This document shows, one piece after another, positions 40,882 through 52,475 of a stretch of 64,000 nucleotides of DNA. The notes beneath the pieces were generated by a model. That model saw only the letters and a program-made list of their open reading frames with translations. It was not told where the DNA came from and did not search any database. Source of the DNA: Lineus longissimus (taxonomy: Eukaryota > Nemertea > Pilidiophora > Heteronemertea > Lineidae); contig NC_088308.1 of assembly GCF_910592395.1 (NCBI RefSeq), forward strand, positions 25,931,501 to 25,995,500, written 5' to 3'. Each line of letters opens with the position of its first letter. Positions within the stretch are counted from its first letter, which is position 1. The position numbers and the translations under genes were made by a program.

Positions 40882-42781
40882 CCTTGCTTATGAGGATAAA
40901 GACTATAGTTATCAAACGATTGTCACTGCCTGCCTATCAAGAGGATGAAATAGAAGGAATTCGTATGGTGGTGCTCCTAGATCTGCGACAAAGCGAGACA
41001 CGAAATAACGAGAAATAAATGCATGAGCTTGATTATAGCCCTGGGACCAATTTAATGAAATCTCACATTTACTATTGGTGGTGAAGCATTGTCATAATTG
41101 GCATCATCCGACAATCATGAGATAATACATGCAATATTCACAATTGAAAGGACAGCCTGGGTCACGAGAATTGCCGGCCGAACTGCCGGTCTCCATAGCA
41201 GCAACAACCACATCTTCGCAAAACATGTAGACCTCCTGATTACAGGACATAACCCCCTTACCCGTCCAATCCTTCCTTGACTACACATGGGCCTATGTTT
41301 GCAGTCATGGCGAGTCGAATGCAAAGGCCTACATGTATCCATGGCCAGACCATTCGGATATACCTGTCACTTCCCGTAGCGTGCCACAGCCCTTGCTACT
41401 TACCTTAACACACTTTTTGGCGTCGAGCAGTAAGATTGCTCTTAGAGTAACCAGACTAAATACTCTTAAGGATTGCCTAATCAACATGTTTCGAGGGAGA
41501 GATAAAGTTTCCTATGTCGTCACTGCCGAAAATAAAACACGTTGGGGAAAACCGTTCTGTAATATCAAGTATACCATACTTCACGTGATATCTCGCATAG
41601 TTATCTATAATTGTGTTCTCGATTTATTCCGGAGTTATGTGTGACCTCATTTTGCCTATTCATTCTCGTTCCAATGCACGTTTTCTATGTTATCGTTGAG
41701 GGTTTTTCCGATCCGATTCGTCAGTCTGTATTGTCTACCGCAATGCGAAAGTTATCATTTTGCCAAGAAAACAGGCGCCGTACAGTTGATAAGCAAAAAT
41801 CGAATAAAATGACGTGTGTTTATCATGATGCTTCCTAAACCATCGAGAAGGACTGCTCACTCTGGCAAGATTGGATTAAGGATCACTCATTTTTCTCACC
41901 AAGGTTTTACCCAGGAGACGGGAGTGTTTAATGGACAACTCTACAAAGACGGCTGTCCAAAGGATACCTCTCTATAAAGAATAGACCAGTCCATTACAGA
42001 GGACAGTCTATAGAGGTTCCTCACGTGACATCACGACGTGACGTTTTGACGGCCACCTGCCAATGCATTTCCTTTACGTCGTGACCACGTGTGACGGCAA
42101 TATGGCAGTGCAAAACGTCATCATGTGACGTCAGTGTAGAACCTCCCCAGATAGCAAAGAATGTTGGCGCCTTATGGGTATTTGTGTGGGCAATACAGGT
42201 CCCATGTTTGGGTCCAATGTGGGTTACGTATAGGCAGATATAGGCACATTTTGCATGGGTTTCATATTGGGACCAAGTGGGCAGACGTGGGCTCACTGTC
42301 ATGTGTCACATGCATGTGGGCCCCACAATCACATGGGATGTCATGCCCGGGCAACCTGGGCAACCTGGGCTGATTGTTCAGATCAACTATATGTTACATG
42401 TATATTAATTACGTTGTAATCATTATGCTCAAAATCAATTAATGAAAATAAAGATAATGGTAATATTAACCAAACAAGTGCGAAGGAAGTGTAAGTTAAT
42501 TGACTGATTCTGAATACTAGACTCAAAATGAATTCAAGTGTTTCAGAATGCAAACCATGGGCATAAAACATCACAGAAACATCAGATCCTAAAATCTTTC
42601 GCAATTTGCTGGTGGTGGTTTGCCAATGGAAACATTAAGGCTCACTCCAGATGTTTACCCCTTACACCCCGCCGAGAGGTGAGTGCCCAACTCATCTCGC
42701 CCAGGGGTTGCTGGTGAAAACACATATTATCCGAACCAGGGGCCTCTTTATTGCAAGCCGAGAGTCCGAGGAAACTCACTT
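40882..42781. other. Intergenic between methyltransferase and TMEM26-a
   Basis: No exon recognised. The block 42150-42375 is rich in repeated words (CCCATGTTTGGGTCC, ATGTGGG, and GGGCAACCT twice in direct succession) and looks like a fragment of a dispersed repeat. On the minus strand AATAAA (complement of 42747-42752) lies 30 bp after the TMEM26-a stop and is its likely poly(A) signal. Confidence 0.5.
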
Positions 42782-45700
42782 CTAAGTGTCTGACTCTTTA
42801 GTAACTATACCCTCATCAGCATCTAACTCAATCACTGTCTGAACCTTCCTATCGTCTACAACTGAGGCGCTTGCCTCGACAACATCTACGTCACCATCGC
42901 TATCTATTTCGTTTTCTTCTCCATCCTTCGTCGTCTCGAACAACTCTTCCAATTCTTTGTCAACTACGTCTTCATGACCATCTCCGACTGTTTCTGATTG
43001 TTCAACATCCGCAATGAAACAAGCCTGCGATTGGTCGTGTTCCGCAACTACACCACTTCCTGTAGACTTCACGACATCACTTCCGCTAGTTGCCTTCACT
43101 TCCGGTTCCTGTGGGGCCACGTCTGCGCCAATCGTATTCATGATGTCTTCAATTTCTTCTATTTCCAGAGCTGTGTCTTCGTAATCTAATAACCTCATGT
43201 CATTTTCAGCATTCGGCTTAAGAGCACTTGTCTTCTTCAATTTAGTGCTTGACGTATCGATTGGAGGTGGCGTATTTGATACACCTGTGATGATGTCCGG
43301 CGAAGCAGTGGTCCCACGATCGCCCGTTAGTGAAATAATCGTTGAAGAAGGTTGAATCTTTGCCGACGATGGTGGAGACCTAGCATGTTTCTTAACTCGA
43401 GGCGGCACATTTGGAGTAGGCTGCACTTTGACAAGGGTCAGAGGCTGCGTCTGCATCGGTGACAATTCTAGTTTGCCCTCCACTTGATTCCCCACGCGGC
43501 CGTTTCTTTTTGCTGGTGTAGGTTGTGTCTGTATCGGTGGCAAACTTGCTTTGGCCACACCTGAAATATCCACGTGGTCTTTTTCTCCTCCTTCTGGTGC
43601 AGGTGTAGCCTGCGGTCCAACGACGTTAGACCTTGCAGATGCAACCCTAACCAGTCGAACTGACCCAGGTGTATTAGGTTGCCCTGCCTTCACTGAAGCC
43701 GCTGTGACTGTAGCCGTCCCAGAATCCGTCAAACCAAGGAAAGATGGTTGACTACAAATTGACGACAAACTACTGCTTTGCTTCGAAGCCTTGGACAATG
43801 CTGGAGAATCAACCTGGCGGAATCGTTCTCCACAAGCAGTGCCATCATGCCCTGCACTGACTCCTGCTGCGGCTCCTACTGGTGACCTTCGCTTTAATTC
43901 ACCAGTGGGAGGTGGTTGCCTTGACCAGGATTTTTCATCAATGAGTTCAGCGCCATCATCATCAAAAGCCTTGTTATCAAAGCCGTCACTTCCGCTTTCC
44001 TCGTCATCATCGCTGACATTTTCTTCCTTAAGACACGTGACTACGACCAAACGGTAAAACTGCAGGACAATCACCAACGCGTTTTTGACCGTAAAAAACA
44101 GGATGGTGTAATTGAAAAGATTGAAGGTGACCATTACGTACAACCTCAGGGAGAGGAATGGGGCATCTTGGAGGAGAACTGTGATAAGGATACTCCAGAC
44201 CTCATTTTCGCAGCATTTACCTCCACAGCAGCCGGAGCACTCTCCATCATCCCCATCTCCATCTTCATTCGCCGTTGGGCGAATCAGCGCAATCTTCTTT
44301 CGCCTAGCTTTCGTAGCAGTCAACACCAGTACAAATTGCATCAAACTAATTGTCCAGATGCTTAGAATTATATACGAAAGAAAGGGGTGAAGCAGTACTT
44401 GCTTTTCGTCGAACAAAACAAATAGTTCCATGATATCCGACGCCAAACCGATGTAGACGAATAGGAGTTGTGAGAGTTGGTCACGTGTTATGTCACCTTT
44501 CGGAAGCAGCCATCGTCCAATCACGAGCAAGAACATCAATGATTGTTCTATGACGAGCACCCACATGTCAGGACTGAATTCGATGGGAATGGTCGCCTGA
44601 AATGAGGAAACAAATTCGATTAATTAGAAGTACATGTAAAATGTAGTTAAAAAACTGAGGCCTTAAGCTTTGGACTGCATGATCATGATCATCGCTTTAA
44701 AGATCTTCGGTCAGACAGGAAAACTACCTGCCCTGGTTTGGCATGTCTACCCTCGACGGTGGCGTAATAAACGTATAACGGTCTCGGCGTTATCCAGATG
44801 GTTAAAGGATCATCGACAACATCCCCGGCCTGACTACGAGACTTTTGTATTTGCTCCTTTTTCCTGATGTTAGGCTTTGTGATTTGTCAAAACATTGGGG
44901 GGGGGGGGTACTGTAAGTAACTACAGATACACTTACCCCATTAAGTGATGCAAGACCAACATTCTGATTGCCCGTATCTTCTGTACCATTCGTTTTTCCT
45001 CCTCTCGGGGCTGATGTTGAAGGTGTGAAGTTGCTCACTTCGTTTTGGTACCTCGTCAGCCGATCTAACTCAAGGAACCAGATCCCTGGCACGGACGAAC
45101 ACAAGTAGAAGAAAAAGGCGGGACTAACCCTGAAATCAAAGAATGGGTTCATCTTATATGAACATCGGTATTGAGGAAGGTCATATCTTAAGAGTTGTTA
45201 GGTTGGGGAGAGGGTAAGTCTCCCTTGCATCACTTTATAGTGAACTGTGTCGCCGCCAGGCTCGATCAATGACTGACGATTCGACCTCACTTTGACCTCT
45301 TAATTTGACTTACTTTTCGACCTTACTTTGACCTGATCTCAGGATGAGGTCACTGGGGCAAGCATGTTCTCGGCAAAATATGTAATGGTCTATAAAGAAA
45401 TGGCACGATGCATCCTAAAGTTGATTTCCTCTGCAAATTGAATTGTTATAAGTACAACCACAAATAAATCACGACTTTAGCAAATAGGTTTTGAATAAAT
45501 TTCAATATATTGCCAATTCCTTCTGCCCAAGGATATTCATGGTAATAGTGTGAGTATGGTAGACATATGCGGCAAGTGATATTTTAACATTCAATGTGCA
45601 GAAAATATTCTTTATGCATCTGTTGTAACTTTGTACTTTGATGATGAATTATTTTCCAGATTTCAATAAATCGGGGCTAAGTCTTTTGAATTATACAGCT

Positions 45701-47190
45701 AGCGCTTCATTCGGAATACATAATAATGTGGGTTAAACGCATGTTATCATCGACCTCACGAGGACAATACTGTTCCGCAGCAAGAACAACCAACATCTTT
45801 AAGGCCGGGTATATTTGGCAAGCCGCTCGCCGAACAGGCATCTTTTTTTGTCCTGTTTGGAGAGCCGCTTGCCAAACAGCACTAAAAAGCCACCCTGTTC
45901 GGCGAGCCGGGCTTGCCAAACAGGTAAAAATCTACCCTGTTTGGCGAGCTGGAGACTTTACTTTAATATTAATGAGTTCGGCTTTCCATTCAGGACAAGA
46001 AAAAGTCGCTGTTTGGTAAGCCGGGCTTGCCAAATAGTCACTTCCAATCTTTTTAAAAGGTCGCTACGTATTTTACCGAATGCCGCTACATGTTACTGCC
46101 TGTGATGAAATTGCATTTATTATTTTGATGGAGAATTAGAAAAATAAATAATCGTCAAGTAAACGCAGGACATAGAGGGAACTGGATTTAGTTTTGGAAT
46201 TGCGGTATTGGTCAACCGAGTCGTACTTTAGTAGTAAGGGTTCATTATGCGACTGTAGGAAAAAAAATGTGTTATTTGCGCCAATGAGTAACCATTCTGG
46301 GCTTGGTCTATAAACGAAAGTAGAGTAATTAGGGGTAATATTGCATTTAATAGCCCAGTGTACTCATTCTCGAGGATGTTTTGAAGTTGCCTAGACAACC
46401 CGCAGACAACAGAACTAACAATCAGATCACTCAGAGAATTTCAAGCCATCGCTCAAATATTAGGGAAGATTTATTAAGTTTTTGTCCGTACATTCTTCAT
46501 TTGTATTCATTTAACTAGTAATTGATCGTTTTGGTGACGCGATCTAAAAAAACTGGGTTATTTTCGGTTAAGTCACTTTACGTAGATATAACTTTCTCTG
46601 AGTGATGTATTCAGTTTAACATTGATTTTGATGTCTATTATGTCATTAAAAAATCTGGGGACATCCCCCCCCCCCCCCACACACACACCCTTTGCTCCAA
46701 GCTGGCGAAGATACGAAATGGAAGCACTGCTCTAAATCTTATCACAGGCACCACATTCAGAGATGACCGGATCATAAAAAAGGAACTGCATCTGCATGAT
46801 CAGCGTTCATCAGTAGAACCTTTTGTTAAAGATATCCTCGGGACTGACAACTGTTGTCCTTAAAAGAGAGGTCTACTGAATAGAGAGGTTATGCTAACTA
46901 AATGAGAATGAACCAATTTGGGACCATAGTGTCTGAATAGAAAGGGTGTCCTTAACAGAGAGGTGTCCGCTATGGGATGTTCATCTAGTATATACTTACC
47001 ATTTATAGTCATAGCCCTTTCTCTTGATCAAAGTATAGAAGGTCTCTATAATGAGAAGCAGCAGCCCACCGCTCAAACCCCAGTAGTAGGGATTGTCCAA
47101 TAGTCCCACCACTCTCCAAATCGTTATAAAGCTATGACCAGCAAACAGAATCCTCGTGAGAAGTGCTTTGATAATCGTTATGCATCCCAT
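42782..47190 (-). CDS. TMEM26-family membrane protein with long acidic tail (TMEM26-a)
   Basis: Exons 47000-47190, 44937-45129 and 42782-44596 join in frame to 732 residues. TMEM26 signatures are clear: LLTRILFAGHSFITIWRVV in exon 1, KGYDYKW at the first junction, FFFYLCSSVPGIWFLELDR in exon 2, and VLVIEQSLMFLLVIGRWLLP, GDITRDQLSQLLFVYIGLAS, FLSLRLYVMVTFNLFNYTIL and VLQFYRLVVVTCL in exon 3. About eight hydrophobic spans fit a multi-pass membrane protein. The human TMEM26 has about 368 residues; this one adds a C-terminal cytoplasmic tail of roughly 400 residues, rich in Ser, Pro and acidic residues (for example DKELEELFETTKDGEENEID), predicted disordered. An acidic and cysteine-rich insert (GDGDDGECSGCCGGKCCENE) sits in a loop. 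TMEM26 function is poorly known. Its nearest relative is the next gene upstream, from which it probably arose by tandem duplication. Confidence 0.9.
45803..46035. repeat. Direct and inverted GCTTGCCAAACAGG reiterations in TMEM26-a intron 1
   Basis: The words GCTTGCCAAACAG and its complement CTGTTTGGC(A/G)AG(C) alternate at least six times, often as GAGCCGGGCTTGCCAAACAGG. The block is self-complementary in several places and could be a decayed foldback repeat. It lies in the first intron and touches no splice site. Confidence 0.65.
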
Positions 47191-48316
47191 TTTGATTATA
47201 TCTAAAATCTACTCGATTTCTTCTTTGTCAAGTATTATTTAAATGTGCTTTCATCCCTCAAAATTTGCTGTATTAAGTGCCTTATTTATTGTTTCAACCC
47301 GAGATTGTCTCACAGCAGTCATTGAGTAATCCGAAATTATTAAAATCCGTGCTTTAACGGGACAACCTTCTCCAAAGCGTCTGTTCCACTTATAAAATGT
47401 TCGTCCCTGCACTTCCCTTGATATCTGTACGAGGAACGTCACTGCGGCTGCTTTGTCTCCAAGTGGTCTCCCGCAAATAAGAATGAGGAGAGAAAGTTTC
47501 AGTAATTGACTTTTAATCCTGCGTTTGATCTGAATACCCGTGGAATACCCGTGGCGAGATTCTCTGGCTCCAAAGATGTAACCTCAAAATCAATGTGACC
47601 AAATAATGAATAGCCTCTTCTCGACCATCGTCCATCACATCGCAGACCGTCGACGAAGAATTGCCCCCCGCAATGGGATAAGTATGCGGTATGAGTGACT
47701 ACCCGATGTAAAAATTTACATTCGGATTTCGCCAATGGCATCCTCAGGCCTAGACGAGAAACGTCACAACGACAGTCTTCGTTTTTGTACTAAAAAGGCA
47801 AATTGGAGCCAAAAATAACCAGATGGCCAATTTTCTGGCTCATGACTGTGACGGCGTTGATTATCAAAATAGTTAATTACAACACCCTTCTATTCTAGGC
47901 AGAGCCAATCAATCTTTATATTTGGAGGAAGAATACTTTCTCTCTGCACAAGTTACGACCAACTTGGATGTATGCCTATCCCATTGCGTGGGAAAGTCAT
48001 CACAGTGGCGCCAACTGTTCAGTTTAACAGATAGAAAAGGAAATATGGGATAATTGTTGAGCGTTTTTATTCTCAGCAAATATGATGTGGATGATTAAAT
48101 GAATAAGATTTGAAAAAGTAAAAAAATAACATATATACATGTAGTTAAATGCTTTTAAATGTCGACTGCAACATCATACCCAGTCGGCTGTGAGTAGAAA
48201 CTAGCAATAGGTCGTCTTAATAGGATCCGAAAAAGTGAATATATACGCGTTTTTGTTTAGATGTCGTTTTGACAGTAATGGGCTATTTAACAGTCAGCGC
48301 ACCCAGTGGGATTCAT
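47191..48316. other. Spacer between the two TMEM26 genes
   Basis: About 1.1 kb without exons. It should hold the TMEM26-a promoter and the TMEM26-b 3' UTR. On the minus strand AATAAA (complement of 48066-48071) lies about 245 bp after the TMEM26-b stop. Nothing else was recognised. Confidence 0.5.
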
Positions 48317-50049
48317 CTAGTATAGCTGAGCCGAACTCAAATCACCATCGTGAGCTGATTTATCCAGTGGAATTCCATTCTTTCCGTTAATGCCAGCAGG
48401 TGTCGCTGATGGGTCTACGTCCACACCCTCTGCAATGTTATCGAACCGGTCAGTTTCTGCATCAGACTGAACATCTTGATTACTCTTACGTCGACCTTTC
48501 GAAACACTGTCTTCAGGTGGTAGGCACGTGATTACAAAAATGCGATAAATCTGCAGCAGGATGACGTAGATATTCTTGCAGGCGAAGAATAACAGCGTGT
48601 TAGTTATCAACTGATATTTCACCATGATATACAACCGAACACAAAGAAATGGAATATCCTGGAAAGCCAAGGTCATACATAATGCTGCGACCTCTATCGG
48701 GTCATATTTGCGTCCCTTGCTGCCCTTTCTTGATTCAAGGTTAGGGTCCGAATACTCGCTGATAAAAGCAAATCTTTCTTTTCGACCACCTCCGGAGGAG
48801 GCCAACAGTAAAGTAAATTGAAGCAAACTGAGGGACCAGACTCCAAGAATGGCAAGGAATATATTGAAGTCCTGCATCACTACCTTTAATTCGAAAAGAT
48901 CAAAAAGTTCAATGATGTCAGCGCCAAGTGCGACATAGACCAAGAGAATTTGGGAGAGTCTTTCCCTGGTGATAGCTCCTCTTGGTAGGATCCACCTGGT
49001 GGGGACAAGAAGCAAGATGAGGCTCTGTTCAAGGACTTGCACCCAGGTGTCTGGTTGAAGGTACAGCGGGATCTCAATCTGCAAGATAAACGCGCATGGT
49101 GAGAAGAAGCAGAGTCAGAAAATCCCACCCGTAAGGTTTCAGCATCGCTGTTACAGTACTTCCTCCTCTTTCGCGTCAAGCCGAAAGCGTTTCAATTGCG
49201 GTTAGGTGATTTGTCGGAGTTCACAAGATGTGGAATCTATACAATGTTTGATACTTCGTTCCTCAGCCGCCCTTTACTTACCCCAGCAAAATCGGACAGC
49301 TTCTCGGCTTCCTGTTTCAATGTGACATTGAGATTTTTCGATGCTGCTTCGTAGCGGTCCCAGCGATCCAGTTCCAACATCCAAATGGGAGGAACAGCGG
49401 CAACAAGGAAGAAGAAAAAACTGGAAGATGCCCTGAAATGATATAGGATCATCTGGCCATCAGTGAAATATCCTCACAAACTTAAGTCATGAAGCAATTT
49501 GAACTTGTCCAAAAGGCCGCATCGGAATATGCTCACAATTCCCCCCCCCCCCCCCCAACCCACCAAAAAACTACTTTGCCCCCCCCTCCCCCCGGCCAAT
49601 GTAAGATTTATTGCTCTCGCTTAACAGAAGCCAATCGATCTAGGTAGCATGGCCGCCCTCTATCTACTGTTGTGAAAGTGGCTGTTGGTGACAACATAAC
49701 ATAGGGTCACCATGCAGTCAGGACGTCAAACTAATGACGATGACGAAGGCGATGACGACGACGACGATGATGACAATGTCGCCGAGGAAACTCACCATTT
49801 GTATTCCTTTCCCTTCCGATGTCCAATGGTGTAGATCGAGTCCACAACCAAACCTATCATCAGGCCACACAGCAGCCAATACATGTTGTATTTCGGGTCA
49901 CCATTTCTCTCCTTGGCGTCTACGACTCTCCAGATGGAAATGAAACATTGGAGGAAGAATAGAAATCTCGTGATAAGAGACGAGAAGATGTCACACGCAA
50001 CCATATGCTTCTTCTGGTAGGAATCATCGCAGGGTTGGCAACAAACCAT
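48317..50049 (-). CDS. TMEM26-family membrane protein (TMEM26-b)
   Basis: Exons 49796-50049, 49282-49432 and 48317-49078 join in frame to 388 residues, close to the 368 of human TMEM26. Recognisable blocks are FFLQCFISIWRVVD and RKGKEYKW in exon 1, FFFFLVAAVPPIWMLELDRW in exon 2, and VLEQSLILLLVPTRWILPRG, AITRERLSQILLVYVALGAD, FLCVRLYIMVKYQLITNTLL and LLQIYRIFVITCL in exon 3. Intron positions and phases (2, then 0) are the same as in the neighbour at 42782-47190, so the two are tandem paralogues. The tail after the last membrane span is only about 65 residues and polar. The N-terminus is longer than in the neighbour by about 20 residues (MVCCQPCDDSYQKKH). A second Met at residue 16 is possible as start. 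Function is not established for the family. Confidence 0.9.
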
Positions 50050-50081
50050 TCTGTCTGATTGCAGCTAGTAATAGTTGGTGG

Positions 50082-50800
50082 TTGGACTGAAGCAAAGTTG
50101 GAGTCACAGAAAAGTGCAGCTTAGTCAATGTCAAAGTAATTACAGGCTTCTTCTCTGGAGTCTTGGAGACACAAGAGTTTTGGTTGGAGTTTTGGTTGGA
50201 GTTGGTTGGACTGAAGTTGGTAGTTGGACTGAAGCAAAGTTGGAGTCACAGAAAAGTGCAGCTTAGTCCATTTCAAAGTAATTACAGGTTCCTTCTCTGG
50301 AGTTTTGGAGTCACAGAAGCTTGGTCTTCAACAAAGTTTAAGTAAACTCTTCTTTGTCGCTGAAAGAATATTAGATATGTTAAAAGGACATTCTTATCAA
50401 ATTTAGTGAACTGAGTCTATTCCGTTGAGTTAAAGGCAAAGTCTACCAATTGATTGATTTAAGTTCTTCGCTGTAGTTGGAGTCAGAGAATATCAAACCT
50501 ATAAACTTGACTCTCTATTTATAAATAGAGAATACTTCTACTCCGGAGTTGATGCCAAAGAATTTCAAATCCAGATCCGAGACTTACTTATTCCCTGAAG
50601 TTGCAGTCAAAGAATATAAAACTTAGATCCTTGACTAAACTTATTTTTAGGGTTGGAGTCACAGAGTATATCAAACCTAAATCCTTGAATTGACTTCTTC
50701 CCTTGATTTGAAGTCGACGAATATCAAACCTAAATCCTTAACCAAACTTCGTCTCGGTCCTGTCTGTAGTTATATTGTAATATCAAATCTGGATTCTTGT
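50082..50800. repeat. Degenerate tandem repeats upstream of TMEM26-b
   Basis: Two copies of a ~95-bp block (GGACTGAAGCAAAGTTGGAG, AAAAGTGCAGCTTAGTC, AAAGTAATTACAGG) lie at about 50085-50175 and 50225-50320. They are followed by five decayed copies of a ~60-bp motif, TTGGAGTCACAGA(G/A)TATCAAACCTA, to about 50800. The array sits directly upstream of the TMEM26-b start, so it may overlap its promoter. Confidence 0.75.
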
Positions 50801-52475
50801 CAATGTCGAATATTATTTCTTACGTTACATGGACTATAATCCCGAATGAATATTATAATGCATGGTGAAAGTGTTCCCAACGTAAATGATATTCTAGGTC
50901 GAAAGGTTCGAATTTCGTCTCTTACAATGTAGTGTGTGATGATAAACTTCATTCACTCACTCAATACTGATATACACATGAAAGGATTCAATATGAATGA
51001 AGTGTATTTATCCAAAGTGGATTTTCTTTCTCCTCATGAATGGGATCAATGAAGTCTATACTTTGAACTAGGAAGTTGGGTTGGACAGCTAAATGTGTAA
51101 AGATTGCAGTAGTACTCTATAGGCCCTCAGAATTGCCGTCAGAATTCATGCCCCCTGCAGTGTAAAAAACAGCTCGAATTCACCGGCTGATCGTTAGTTT
51201 CTTCCATGATCTCAGACTTTTTATTAAGATATATACCGAGAATAAAGACTTGGAAACTCACCCATTTAGTCACTGATGAGGGTTGATGTGTCCTTTGTCC
51301 GTCGCATTTTGGCCACGACTCCAAAAGATCACAACATTAACCAACCTCTCTAATCATAGTACAGTTTACTTATACCATTCTTGGGTATTGCCATTCAATG
51401 TTACATGTTCTTGTGAGTATAAAAATAGCCCCTCTTCTTATGTATTATTATTGAGTCTCAAATAACTCCTGCTGACATATGACGCATGCAGGGACCATGG
51501 ACCTAACATTCTTTGTGTTACAATTATAATCCCCTATACTAATCCGCCTGGTCTACAATATATTCACAATTGGGAACAACATTTATATGAACTTGACAAC
51601 TCTAGAGAGGAAGTTTACCAGTCATGAATATTACCAGATATACAACTTCACCCGACACATTCAGGTGCACAGAGTTACAGACACGCTGTTACTTCGAGAC
51701 GTATATACTAGTATTATCATTCTATCAGTGTCATATATTATTTTGCCGGCCGCCCAAAAACGAAACCAACTCACGTATAAGAAAACTGCTAAACTACATA
51801 TTTTATTGATATCTCTTACTTTTTGAATCACAGAATCTAGCCGTACAACTATAATACATATGTATAAGTATATCATTTTGGTACACACTGATACAAAACG
51901 AGGTGACAATCGGCATACATGCATCCGTTATCTTCTAAAAAGATTTACGGCTCTCATGTTCCTTTCTGGGCGATGGAAACCACCGCTGGATCGTCGAGAG
52001 GTCCACCAGCACCCCTTGCATTGAAATGGTTGCCTGGCCATGCCGGAGATTCATGAATGCCAACAATGATATTGTCTTCCCAGTTGACCACGGTGGTAAA
52101 GGTATCGGTTTACCTTTGCAAATCAATAGAAACAAGGCCCTTCCATCACAGTGTTGGAGGAGGGGTACAATCGGATAAAAATAAGAAATGCGGGCCTCGC
52201 CCCTCAAAATGAACTACTCTTTTGTATGTTTCTTTTGTGTCGTCATTTCCTCTCCAGGTAACCACGTCTTTTTCTTAGGCAAACCTTAGAGTAGAGCAAA
52301 CCAGAGTCCTTCAAATATATTTGAAAGACTCTGGGCAAACCGATACCTTTAGCAACCGTGTTGACGACTTCGCCGACAGCTCACTGCCAAATCCCATTCA
52401 GAATTGAAGCCACTTTCAGTCCAACCTTAATGTCAATTTGTTTAATTGGTACTTCAGTTTGAAGCTCCGTACAAG
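50801..52475. other. Intergenic, no gene recognised
   Basis: AT-rich sequence. On the minus strand an AATAAA complement lies near 51802, about 670 bp after the stop of the next gene, and is a candidate end for it. No exon is supported. Confidence 0.4.

Noticed and set aside
43551-44390. Several plus-strand frames opposite TMEM26-a
   Set aside because: Antisense of the low-complexity tail and membrane region of a gene with full splice support on the minus strand.
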